Assembly: GCF_963855985.1 (NCBI RefSeq) | Contig: NC_087095.1 | Location: forward strand, 7,822,001-7,886,000 | Length of the DNA stretch: 64,000 nucleotides | Direction of reading: 5' to 3' | Origin: Ostrinia nubilalis | Taxonomy: Eukaryota; Arthropoda; Insecta; Lepidoptera; Crambidae | Part shown: in pieces, positions 48,841 to 58,394 of the stretch | How positions within the stretch are numbered: the first letter of the stretch is position 1 | How the letters are laid out: each line of letters begins with the position of its first letter | Program-made: the position numbers and the translations under genes | The notes under the pieces: model-generated | The model's database searches: none | Told to the model about the DNA's origin: nothing | Seen by the model: the letters and a program-made list of their open reading frames with translations, nothing else

Positions 48841-48956
48841 CAACAATCCCTAAAATTTTTGTAGATTATTTATCTGGCAATACTAATTCTCACTGTGTGT
48901 ATTACTGATTGTTTTCACAAACAATCATTCGATTGTTCTATGTTAAAAAGCTTGGC

Positions 48957-49144
48957 TTATTCCACTATTACCCATTGACAAGCCCCGTCAACGGGGATTA
49001 GTGAACTTTTTGTTCACTATTTAACCGTTAACGCCAATTGGAACTTATAAAATCAAAATAAAATCCTATTATAACGGGGATTAATGAACTTTTTGTTCAC
49101 TAATCCCCGTTAACGGGGATTGTCAAAGGGGAATTGTGGAATAA
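48957..49144. mobile_element. MITE with nested hairpins (188 bp)
   Basis: The terminal inverted repeat TTATTCCAC(T/A)ATT.CCC and the following TTGACAA.CCCCGT(T/C)AACGGGG are inverted between the ends. Each arm itself contains small palindromes (CCCCGTTAACGGGG and GTGAACTTTTTGTTCAC), so each end can fold on its own. Confidence 0.75.
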
Positions 49145-49447
49145 ACCAAAAGCTTGATATTGAATGACGACAACAATAATGTAATTTTAGTCTACCTAAA
49201 ACAATAAACATTATATCCGATATATGAGTAAAATCGAATAAATTCCACATATCGACATTTCAGATTGCATGGCCCATCACTACTGTCATAACCAGCCAGT
49301 CAAAGAAGTGTCAAAAAATAAGTTGTCATTTGTTCGTTTGAGGTTGAGGTTGTGTTTGATTGTGTACAAAATTAACTCAAAGATTTCGAGCATTTTGTAA
49401 CAGAAAAGAAATATTATTTTACTTACTAAATAAAACCATAAAAAAGA

Positions 49448-49511
49448 ATGTCGAACATGCAGAATATTGCTTTTATATGCTTTGTTCTATCAACGGTTAC
49501 AATACAAACAG
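49448..49511 (+). CDS. Ly6/uPAR protein, signal-peptide exon
   Basis: Encodes MSNMQNIAFICFVLSTVTIQ, T and the first base of the next codon, ending ACAG|GTACGT in phase 1. Together with the next exon it gives a signal peptide whose cleavage would leave a mature start close to INCYQC or IDCYQC. ATG context is AAAAAGAATG. First coding exon of a small extracellular GPI-anchored protein. Confidence 0.8.
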
Positions 49512-49589
49512 GTACGTTAGGGCGTTGTTTCTTTTTTAACGTTTACATTCAAGTTTCAATTGTTTTAATTAATGTTATTTTACTTTTAG

Positions 49590-49745
49590 TTAACTCTATA
49601 AACTGTTACCAGTGTTCAGGGACAGATTCTGACAATCCCTTTGACTGTAATGAATTCTTAGAGGGGGATACTGATCTAGACCCGACAGACTGTGCCACTA
49701 TACATAACGCTCAGTATTGTATTAAACATGTAGGGAGATATGAAG
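49590..49745 (+). CDS. Ly6/uPAR exon 2a (first half of domain)
   Basis: A phase 1-1 exon (TTTTAG|TT ... GAAG|GTGAGA). It encodes VNSINCYQCSGTDSDNPFDC, then NEFLEGDTDLDPTDC and HNAQYCIKHV, with five cysteines in the Ly6 pattern (CYQC, C, C, C). It is homologous to 49955-50095 (shared CYQC...C...(H/Y)NAQYCIK). Either exon plus the last exon gives ten cysteines, the full three-finger set, so it is probably alternative to exon 2b. Confidence 0.82.
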
Positions 49746-49954
49746 GTGAGATAATGGGTGCAGAGGTTAGGCAGCAGAGCATAACAATACTAACGTGTTT
49801 CCATTATTTATAACTAACTTACCGTAGATAATTAATATCATTTATGAACGGGGCTGTGAATGTTGATAACATGCATCAAGGGAATAATGTAGGCTAAGTA
49901 AGAATTTTTGCATAACATAACAATATTGTAGTATTTTATTAACATTTCATTTAG

Positions 49955-50095
49955 GTATTGCGATAGATTGCTACCAGTGTAATTCGTCAGCGACAATGGA
50001 ATGTGGTGATGGTCTGATGAACCTGGACGGTGGTATTTTGAAGCCAACATCGTGTGAGCATGTTTATAACGCTCAGTACTGCATCAAACAGACAG
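49955..50095 (+). CDS. Ly6/uPAR exon 2b (alternative first half)
   Basis: A phase 1-1 exon (ATTTAG|GT ... ACAG|GTGTTT). It encodes (G)IAIDCYQCNSSATMECGDGL, then MNLDGGILKPTSCEHVYNAQ and YCIKQT, five cysteines matching those of exon 2a. Including both exons would give 15 cysteines and two copies of the first half, an unlikely fold, so mutually exclusive splicing is the best reading. Regulation cannot be read from the sequence; the intron between them is about 210 bp. Confidence 0.82.
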
Positions 50096-50673
50096 GTGTT
50101 TACTAACAGGGTTAACATGTGAAACCAAATTGTAATGAATTAGCCAGATTAGTAAATAGGGGTTTCACAAAAAAAATGCTATTCACTTTAGATATAAAGT
50201 GACTAAACCCCAACATCGAGGTTTAAAAATGATAAAATTAGGTGGGTTTTAACAAGTAGTACCTATTACGTCAAAACTACTACTTTTAGTCATAGAGGAG
50301 ACTCTAGAAAAGATAACTATCAATGAGATTTTAAGATTTGGCAATTCATTTATAGTTGGTTTCTTTAACACATATTTTTATTTATTTTAAACTTTTTATT
50401 TATTTAGAATATACTAATCCTTTCACATCATGTTTGGACAATGGAAAAGCACAAAGCTTAGTCTAGCACAAGCACTCACTAACACAATGGGACTGAAATG
50501 TTAATTTCTACTGGTAAGTGTAAAATGCATGTTTATTATATTTTGCAATCAGGATACCAACAAAGGATATAAAAATACTATGCTTTATTATTGGTCTGGT
50601 TACAATGTATTTGGTGTTGGCTTGACAGAAAAATATGATATTTTGAAATATTAATTCGTTTTTAAACTTTTAG

Positions 50674-50876
50674 GTGGTATCAGTACAAAGAGATTCTGTT
50701 CATCTTTAGACTTGGGTAACTACTGCAATTATGTACAGCAAGTGGGCGATAAATTGGAATACCGGACATGTATCTACACTTGTGGCTCCGATGGGTGCAA
50801 TGGAGCCAGTAGTATGGCCACGCCTGTGATAGTCATAAGTATGGCCTTATATCTTTGCAAATTTTTGGCCATGTGA
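50674..50876 (+). CDS. Ly6/uPAR last exon with GPI signal
   Basis: Entered in phase 1 after TTTTAG. It encodes (G)GISTKRFCSSLDLGNYCNYV, QQVGDKLEYRTCIYTCGSDG and CNGASSMATPVIVISMALYL to CKFLAM and the stop. Five cysteines end in the CN signature of Ly6 domains. After CNGASS the tail is hydrophobic with no cytoplasmic charge, as in GPI-anchor signals. The protein should sit on the outer leaflet of the plasma membrane. Insect relatives include small Ly6 proteins with roles in septate junctions and channel modulation; I cannot say which orthologue this is. Confidence 0.85.
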
Positions 50877-50988
50877 ATATTATTTGCTCTGAATATTCCA
50901 AAGTATCAAGAATGAATTTTAATTTTACTAAATGTAATATCAGATTTATTTTAGAAGTATGTACATAGTTGAAGCGATTTATGTAGAG

Positions 50989-50994
50989 TAATAA
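50989..50994 (+). terminator. poly(A) signal of the Ly6 gene
   Basis: AATAAA about 115 bp after the stop codon, in AGTAATAAAGTAG. It is the first canonical signal downstream, so the 3' UTR is probably short. Confidence 0.6.
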
Positions 50995-51029
50995 AGTAGT
51001 ACCTCTTATTATTGTACATTCCATGACTA

Positions 51030-51820
51030 ATAATGCCGTCCTTAGTGTGTAGTTTTACAACTGATTTAAATTTATGTAATAAGTAAGATTGTATAGTACA
51101 GGTATTTATTTAATCATAGTATTAATTCTTTCAACATTCTAGCTATTTTTAAAATATCATCTGTACAAATTTTTTTTTAATTTATCCTGCATTGGGATGT
51201 AGTAGAGCCAAACAACTATGGGCAGCCAACATGTAAGAATACAGTCGTTTTATCTTTTTGTGTGTGTAATGTGTGTATAGATGCGTAATTTTATATATTT
51301 TTACATACAATTTATAAGCAGCATCATGTAGGAATAATTATACAATTTTAAAAATGTAGGTACTTACCCCCTTTGATGAGTGTAATTGAATATCAAGTTG
51401 CTTCAAGTGCCTTCATAAATCTGGGAGTCTGGAACGTGTCTCTATCAGATAATACCCGAATACTTTATTACTATCTTTATACATTTTAACTTTAGAGCGC
51501 GTGGCGCTACCGGTTTTACGCATTTCTCTACTACCCGACTTTTATATTTTTTGAAAATTTTTAAACTCGTGTTGTTTTTAATGTTTTGACGGTAGACAAA
51601 CAATGTCAGCGATTAATCCGATAGAGAACGACCGCCGGAGATAAATTTAAAATCCGATTGTAAACGACTGACTAGGTAAAAACTTTTTAACTGTAATAAC
51701 ATTGATTCTTTTGCTATAAAATTTTGCCAAGAGAATTAAAATGTTTTATAACAATGTTGTGTGGCGTTTTATTTACCTATATGAAGAGTTCGAAGTTCTC
51801 TACATTTCTATATTAGATAC
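51030..51820. other. intergenic, nothing recognised
   Basis: AT-rich spacer between the Ly6 gene and the convergent minus-strand gene. Confidence 0.45.
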
Positions 51821-51821
51821 T

Positions 51822-52052
51822 AGCTTTCCGCCCGCGGCTTCGCCCGCGTGGAATTTTGTCTGTCACAGAAAAACTTTATCGCGCGCGTCCCTGTTTCAAA
51901 AACCGGGATAAAAACTATCCTATGTTCTTTCCCGGGACTCAAACTATCTCTATGCCAAATTTCATCAAAATCGGTTGCGAGGTTTAAGCGGGAAAGCGTA
52001 ACAGACAGACAGACAGACAGAGTTACTTTCGCATTTATAATATTAGTTGGGA
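51822..52052 (+). repeat. lepidopteran SINE/LINE tail repeat
   Basis: 'actagctttccgcccgcggc', 'ttcgcccgcgtgg', 'accgggataaaaactatcct', 'caaatttcatcaaaatcggt' and 'aacagacagacagacagaca' ending 'tttcgcatttataatatta'. This is a textbook lepidopteran repeat with an (ACAG)n tract and is related to 1551-1743. Confidence 0.85.
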
Positions 52053-52224
52053 TAAACTAGATTAGGCGCATCAAATAATTACAGAAATTTAAGCTAGGTA
52101 GAGATTACATAATTTTGTAACAAATCTTGGACTTGACTGTTACATTTTGTTCTAAATTTTTTATTTATAATTGTTAAATATTAATGACTTTTTAAGTAGC
52201 CTGTATAAAGAAATGAAAAACTAT

Positions 52225-55200
52225 GTCAATGTTCAAACATTTATTGAAAATTTGTGCTACAGAAGCTTGATACAAAAATACATAATAAATATTAACACCA
52301 TTTTAGCCAAATTATAAGTATTGATTTAGCCAATACATATGAATAATACTTTCATTTCGCTTATCAAGCTAAATACACCAAATATGGAATGTAAAAACAT
52401 TTGTTCTTATTTTTTAAATCTACCGTAACAGTGTTGTATCATAAAGTCATAAGTTTTCAATAACATAAATACCATTGACAATTTATTGATAATACAAAAT
52501 TGGGTATTAGAGTTCAGTTGATAAACCAACATGATTTTTATACAATAAAATAAGCTTACACATACTTTCGCACTTCAGAAACCAATGAAGCCTTAACGTT
52601 CGTTAAATATTTAATGACAAGGCCTTAGCACCTGTTATAAGATGTATTATTGTATGTATAAGATGCCAGCCTCACAAATCTTAGTTCTAAGTACTATGTA
52701 CATAAAAGTTCAGGTAACTTTTTTGTACATTTTCCCACTTCATCCATTATCAATGTTATGATTATATTCTAAATAGGAAAGTAAATGCCGGCACTAATCA
52801 AAACTTAATACTAACGTAATATTATGATATTATTATGTCATAGCTGCAAACACATTCATAAAAAGGTAACACAACATTTTACATAAACATGTAAATCAGA
52901 CTAATAAAAAAAATCACTAACAAGATGTCTAACTAAATCATAAAACTGAGAATATAATATATTCATGTGCTTAATAAAAGGTGCTTCCTAGCAACTGGGA
53001 CATCACAAAAACACATTCATCAACAAAATCCATAACAACCCTGATATTCATTGCACATGCTTTTTTGTCAAAAAAAGTAAAATCACAAACTTAGAAAATA
53101 CCTATATAAAAATAATTGTGACAAAAGTCATGGATAAATCACATAATTATTTCCTTATTTAGTTTCAGTTTTACAGTCCTTTTTAGGCCACGGAAATCAA
53201 ATTGGTATTACATATTTCAGAATCCTCGACTACTAAAAACCTAAACTTATTGTTTTCAAGCTGTATAGAATTCCTGGAATGATTTGTTGTTCCCATTTAA
53301 CGTTATAATACTGTAAAATGTACCTCGAACGTAATAAATAGAGGTATTTGTAGAACACTATGTACTATCGGGGACTCTTCCGCCTGACCACTTTGTAGAA
53401 ATTTTAGCGTAAGCGCATCGCTCCGGTCACGTGCTCACCCCGTCTCTAATTGGTTACGCATTTTACTATATTTTTACTACGACCAATAAGAGACAATCAG
53501 GGCTTAGGTTGCAATACGAAATACCATTGTGCACTTTATTGTCATACGGTAAAGGTTTAAAACGAAATGTTTCTTTTTCTTCAATCTTTCTTAGTTTTAG
53601 GCTGAGTTGCACCACCTAACTTTGACCGTAACTATAACAGTAACCGGTGCTTTTTGTATGGAGTTTGACAGATTTTTGACGTTTATCAAAGTTAAAGTAA
53701 GATGGTGCAACTCAGCCTTAGAATTTTAATAATAGAATTTGTTTACAAACAAATAGATAATGTATTTTTTTAATATTGTGTTTTTATACGAGGTCTGTCT
53801 GCTTTTTCCTTTGGCGAACTGTCGACATATTCTCGCCTTTGTTTTTTTGTGAAGTTTTGTGATCAATAACCGATTGATTTTGTTTTGTGTTGACCCGTGC
53901 TATTAATTGGACTGTTTGATTGCCTTTTTATTGACCTCCGCGCGATTACTGAACCATGCCTCTCAAAATAATTCTTAATTCTTATATTTACTTACAAACT
54001 TATCTACAATAAACATTGTTAACTGTTTAAGTATTATTTAGTTTGAAGTTTAATTGTTATTGATTTAAGACATTGTGTAAAGACACTTAATGTGCAATAA
54101 AAATTGTATTTGAAATAAAACTAACTTAATATTATAATATTTACGATAACCAATTACCTGGATCATTGCTAGTATTGCTACCTAGTGCAATATTTGTATT
54201 AAATTGTAATAACGTAGTTAGATAAGTGTTTCTTTAAAACGGAAAACAAAAGATGCTAATGTATTAAAATAAATAGAAACCTATTATAGGTTTTTATTTA
54301 CATTCAAGGATTTAAGAAAGTTATTATGAAGTTATCTTACAATAATTGTTTTTAAGCCACAAGTATTCCTTAACTCTTTACTAATTAATTCAATAACAAA
54401 TATTGTTTATAAATTATGAGTTCCGAATAAATTAAATACCTATTAAATAAGTAAAATTCGAAAGTCACTAACTGTATGATTTTGTATTTCTCGCCTTAAC
54501 TAGCTAAACTAATATCACGAGATTTACACTCTTAATCTTAATATCAACAATAATTATAGAAAGGGCTACTTTTTTCTCAGGAAATTGCACAGTTACCTCG
54601 GAATGTGCGATACCAATTTTGTGACCCGAGCGGGCAATCGCTAGTTCAACGGCAACGAAGCCCCATATAATATTTTGTAGCGATTCTTTATTGGGTTTCA
54701 AATTGACTAAAATGCGACGTTGCCAAACGAGCGCTACGGATGCGGGTAATAAGCAATACTCATTCCTAAACGCTTTACATAGAGCTTAGTTTGCAAGGGT
54801 AAACATCTACAGTGGTGCGCCGACGCTGCTTAGACCCGAAACATGAATGAACGGGGCGTAGCATAATCGAGCGTGTGTGTGCAAACAATTTAGGCCCTTA
54901 AGGTGTCAAGGCGTCCGAGTCCCCGATAGTACATCTAGTGATTATATCAAAGTAGTTCATTATAAGTAAGCATTTTTAAATGCATTTTAATTTTGTGACA
55001 AATAATGCATAAAGTCGTGTAAGCTATCAACAATCAGCATCTACGTATTTGGCAATGCTATGCGGGGTTACGCTACACTAGCATAGCTAGCATCGAACTA
55101 ATTCTTACCTTACCGATCGATCACAACATGAGCAAGAGAAAATGCGGATACATCGCATCGCATTCTGCCCTCATATCACAACTGGCTACACAATAGATAA

Positions 55201-55878
55201 TAAAGGTAAGTATATCGCTAGAATGCGATTACAAAGACAGCGCGTGACTGCGCACCGAAATACAGAGCATCGAAGGCGTATTTTCCTTCCGAATAACAGA
55301 TAAGCAATTGAGATTCAATCGTCTCTAGTACAGCTTTATCTAGCCGCTGTTAGAGCAGTCATCTATGAAGACCTAAGAATGTGGCACGTTGTTTGGTCGT
55401 GTCGGGAAAGTTCATGAGTGGCACGACTTCGGTGCGATGCTTAGAAAACTCAGGCTAGTATGTATTCTGAGAGCCTTTCTTTATATCAATTTTTTCATCT
55501 GGTTGACTGACTTGTGTTGCCAGTTTTTACCATGAAAGTAATAATTTTCCACGACACGCAAACACTATGTTCATTTCTCCCTGCCGATGTTTTTTGGCAC
55601 TGCTATATTCGATTTTTATCACATATCCGTAATTTCGAAGGAGCCGAAGCTGAAAGTACTGACACCGTCATGCATAGTAGGCCCGTTGACGATGAAGGAA
55701 TAACCGAGGTATAATAAGGGTAGGAAAAACCGAGACAAGAATCCAATTTCGCGAACGGAATAAAGCGCTAACGTATTGGCGGGTTCAATTGCAAGTGAGC
55801 ACGACTCACGCAAGGTACAAGCGATAATACGCCTTACGAGTGTAGTCATAGAGGCGTGGTACATTGGCGTGGCGGGGT
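52225..55878 (-). other. possible long 3' UTR of the minus-strand gene
   Basis: Between the stop codon at 55879 and a minus-strand AATAAA (52240-52245 read in complement) there is no other gene, and the region is uniformly AT-rich with one MITE insertion. A UTR of about 3.6 kb is possible, but nearer signals may be used. Confidence 0.3.
53599..53720. mobile_element. MITE, GGCTGAGTTGCACC family
   Basis: AGGCTGAGTTGCACCACC on the left and 'gatggtgcaactcagcctta' on the right are inverted. The interior 'taaccggtgctttttgtatg' then 'gagtttgacagatttttgac' is the best-preserved copy of the family in this window. Confidence 0.88.
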
Positions 55879-56016
55879 TTAAGAGCCGTCCCTTTGGATA
55901 AGCGCTTGCAACGCGGCCACGTGTTGTTCTAGTTCCCGCACGCGTTGTTGACTGTTCTGGAGTTGTCGCTTCACGATCCTTAGTTCTTCGCCTTGGCGGT
56001 TGAATGCGAGGCGCAG
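55879..56016 (-). CDS. C-terminal coiled-coil exon of an unidentified protein
   Basis: On the minus strand a TTTGTTTTTCCAG acceptor is followed by 46 codons entered in phase 0 and ending in TAA (55879-55881). It encodes LRLAFNRQGEELRIVKRQLQ, NSQQRVRELEQHVAALQALI, QRDGS. Heptad spacing of Leu/Val/Ile and many Gln/Glu/Arg indicate a parallel coiled coil at the extreme C-terminus. The exon is GC-rich against AT-rich surroundings. Upstream exons were not found within the window up to 64000, so they lie beyond the transposon stack or the window end. The family is not recognised. Confidence 0.7.
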   Translation of the reverse strand: MRLAFNRQGEELRIVKRQLQNSQQRVRELEQHVAALQALIQRDGS

Positions 56017-56117
56017 CTGGAAAAACAAATTAATTTTATATCAGTTTTGTAGAACAAATGGTCTATAACTTAACTGCCGAAATAGTGACGAATAGTCCGC
56101 CGTTTAGTTCGTACTTC

Positions 56118-56165
56118 GTAACGGACTACTACGTCAGAGGTCGCGGGTTCGATTCCCGTACAATA
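56118..56165 (+). repeat. tRNA-like SINE fragment
   Basis: The B-box-like GGGTTCGATTCCCGT follows 'cgtaacggactactacgtca'. There is no convincing clover-leaf, so a SINE remnant is more likely than a tRNA. It lies in the intron of the minus-strand gene. Confidence 0.4.
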
Positions 56166-56267
56166 CAAACAGTTACAAAAGAAAGATTATGATAATACAT
56201 TTGCGTTCATTAGTATATTTTAAAGAGAAAACCCTTGAAAAGTAGGCTGACAATAATGACTGAGTTT

Positions 56268-56345
56268 CTTGCTTCTTCTCAGCAACGCCCATTTATTGTC
56301 CCAAAGTGGTAGGGTTAATACTGGGACGTGTTTTTACTTTTTAAA
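56268..56345 (-). repeat. interspersed repeat, relative of 21908-22050
   Basis: 'gcccatttattgtcccaaag', 'tggtagggttaatactggga' and 'cgtgtttttactttttaaaa' are the reverse complement of the unit at 21963-22030. Confidence 0.75.
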
Positions 56346-56381
56346 AGCCTATTTTCAGAAATAAATGAGTTTTATAAGTTT

Positions 56382-56467
56382 TAGGCTGAGTTGCACCATC
56401 TTATTTTAACTTTGACAAAAGTCAAAAATCTACAAAAAAAAACACCGGAAAATGTAATAGTCACGGT
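56382..56467. mobile_element. left half of a split MITE, GGCTGAGTTGCACC family
   Basis: AGGCTGAGTTGCACCATC, then 'tttgacaaaagtcaaaaatc' and 'caccggaaaatgtaata', ending at GTCACGGT (56460-56467). The other half starts with the same GTCACGGT at 62579. Joined across the insertion they form a MITE of about 140 bp. Confidence 0.9.
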
Positions 56468-57169
56468 TAGAGATGTGCCGCTGAGAAAGTTCTCGTTCCC
56501 GGCAATATTCCCAGTGAGAATATTCTCGAGAACCGAGAACGCTCCCGGGAATATTCTCAGTGTTCTCGATAGAATACATTTAGTTTTAATCTTAATTTTG
56601 TTGTTTATATGTGGTATTATTTGTAATGCTTCGATGTTTTATTAACTGGGCATTAAGACTAGTCGTTATAAACAAGGCATGAAACGTGTGAGTGAAATAT
56701 TGCTGTCTTGCTCACTCTTTTCGTGGCGAACGCGTACCGCGGCTTTAGGACTCGGCTACGGTATTTGAACATAAGTGTGCCTCTGAGTTTTAAGGCCCTT
56801 GCCACTCTGGCGGATTTCAAGCGGATTTAAAGCGGAGCGGCGACGCGACGGAGACGCCGCGTGAAAATCGCGCCACGCTTCCCGAAGGCTGTCCAACCGA
56901 GCTGGATTCGATGATTGACCTTTTTTTTTCGAAGTTGGACCTACCTAACTGGACTGTTTGTCTCAGGTATACCTGGGATACATTGGTATACTATACAATG
57001 TATACGTTGTTGTCAACAACTTCGAGTGTAGAGTCTCCAACTTTTAGAGGAGTGGGTGCAACACGGTTTTTAGACATGATTTTTAAATCTTGTCCATGGT
57101 CATTTTGAGACCCACTTGTTGAGAGACTCTATTGAGGCCATCGAGCATTGTGCCTAGATCTTCCTGCTA

Positions 57170-57790
57170 AATCCGCTCCAGCCCAGAAGCTTGAAAACAT
57201 CTTCTAGGGCGGTGGTGATGACGTCTCCCTGTCTCACCCCTCGCTGCAACTGGATAGGATTCGGGTCCTGATCTTGAAACGGACTGTTACTATGGCGTGT
57301 TTGTACAAGCCTTTCAACACTTCAATGTATCGATAGTCAATTTGGCACAGTTGGAGAGACTGCAACACTGCCCATAGTGCCCATGTCTCAATCGAAGGCT
57401 TTCTCATAGTTCACAAACGAAAAGTGGCTGATTATACTCCTTGATCTTCCGTATAATTTGCCGTAGCGTATATTATTATGGTCTATGGTACTAAAGCCTT
57501 TTCAGAAACCGGCTTGTTCGGGGGGCTGAAAGTTGTCAAGCCTGCTAGCGTGACAATTCGTAATGACTATCAAAAACAGCTTGTAGATATGGCTCAGAAG
57601 CGAAATGGGTCTATAATTCTTCAACAAGGTTTTGTCGCCTTTTTTGACGAGGAGTATCACCATACTTCTTTGCCATGCCGTAAGCGTAATTCCCTTGAGG
57701 ATGACGAAATCGAACAGCTTCTGAAAAGCCTTTAGTACCGGCGTTCCACCTGCTTTCAGAAGCTCAGCCGTGATTACGGTGCCTTGTTGT
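57170..57790 (-). mobile_element. RTE-like reverse transcriptase fragment
   Basis: Minus-strand reading gives, in order, KNNKAP, ITAELLKAGGTPVLKAFQKL, KKGDKTLLKNYRPISLLSHI, YKLF, QPPEQAGF, FVNYEKAFD and RGVRQGD, the fingers/palm motifs of non-LTR reverse transcriptases, but across several frameshifts and a stop. The catalytic (F/Y)xDD box is not seen. The plus-strand frame at 57478-57735 is the antisense of this fragment. Confidence 0.8.
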
Positions 57791-58021
57791 TTTTCAGCTG
57801 TTTGAGAACCATTCTAATCTCGTACAGACTAAGATCAATCTAGCTAGCACGTATTTTATATAAAAATGTGTCAAATGATCCGTCAGACAGGCTATCCACA
57901 ACTTATCCAGAAGTGGCGAAACAGGCCCTTACTAAGCGATTGTGAAATATGCCCTTAATGTCAAATGTAAAGAATAGTTTAAAAAACTAAAAACACGCTT
58001 TTAATTACTAACAGGAATCAT

Positions 58022-58264
58022 CAGGACCCTGGACATAATCTAGCATTAAAGTGCTCGAAAAGACAAATCCAACGAACCCAAACTCGATGAGTTTCCGCCT
58101 TTTCGTTTAGGAGTTCCTATGGCCACCTCCTGACTCCATCATTAGGACCCTGGACATTATCTAGCACTTAAAGATATCGAAAAGACAAATCCAATGAACC
58201 CAAACTCGATGTGATTCCACCGTTTCGTTTAGGAGTTCCTTTGGCCACCTTCCAGTCCAATCAT
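58022..58264. repeat. tandem duplication, 2 x 121 bp
   Basis: 'aggaccctggacataatcta' at 58023 recurs at 58144 ('aggaccctggacattatcta'), followed in both by 'cgaaaagacaaatccaa', 'aacccaaactcgatg' and 'cgtttaggagttcct'. The copies differ at several sites. Confidence 0.85.
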
Positions 58265-58394
58265 CAGACCAGCTGGTACCACAATATTGTATTGTCATCT
58301 AATCTGATTAAATTTTTATGATGATACAAGACTTAGAAATGCATGTAATTCAGATTCTAAGATTCCATTACATAGTTAGTGTATATAACATATA

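Noticed and set aside
50408..50515. Possible third alternative Ly6 exon before a good GTAAGT donor
   Set aside because: In the required phase it reads a stop after about 19 codons and lacks the CYQC start; at most a poison or relic exon.
56118..56165. tRNA gene
   Set aside because: Only a B-box-like segment is convincing; no acceptor stem pairing or clear anticodon arm.
57478..57735. 85-codon plus-strand frame
   Set aside because: It is antisense to the RTE-like reverse transcriptase fragment, whose motifs read on the minus strand.
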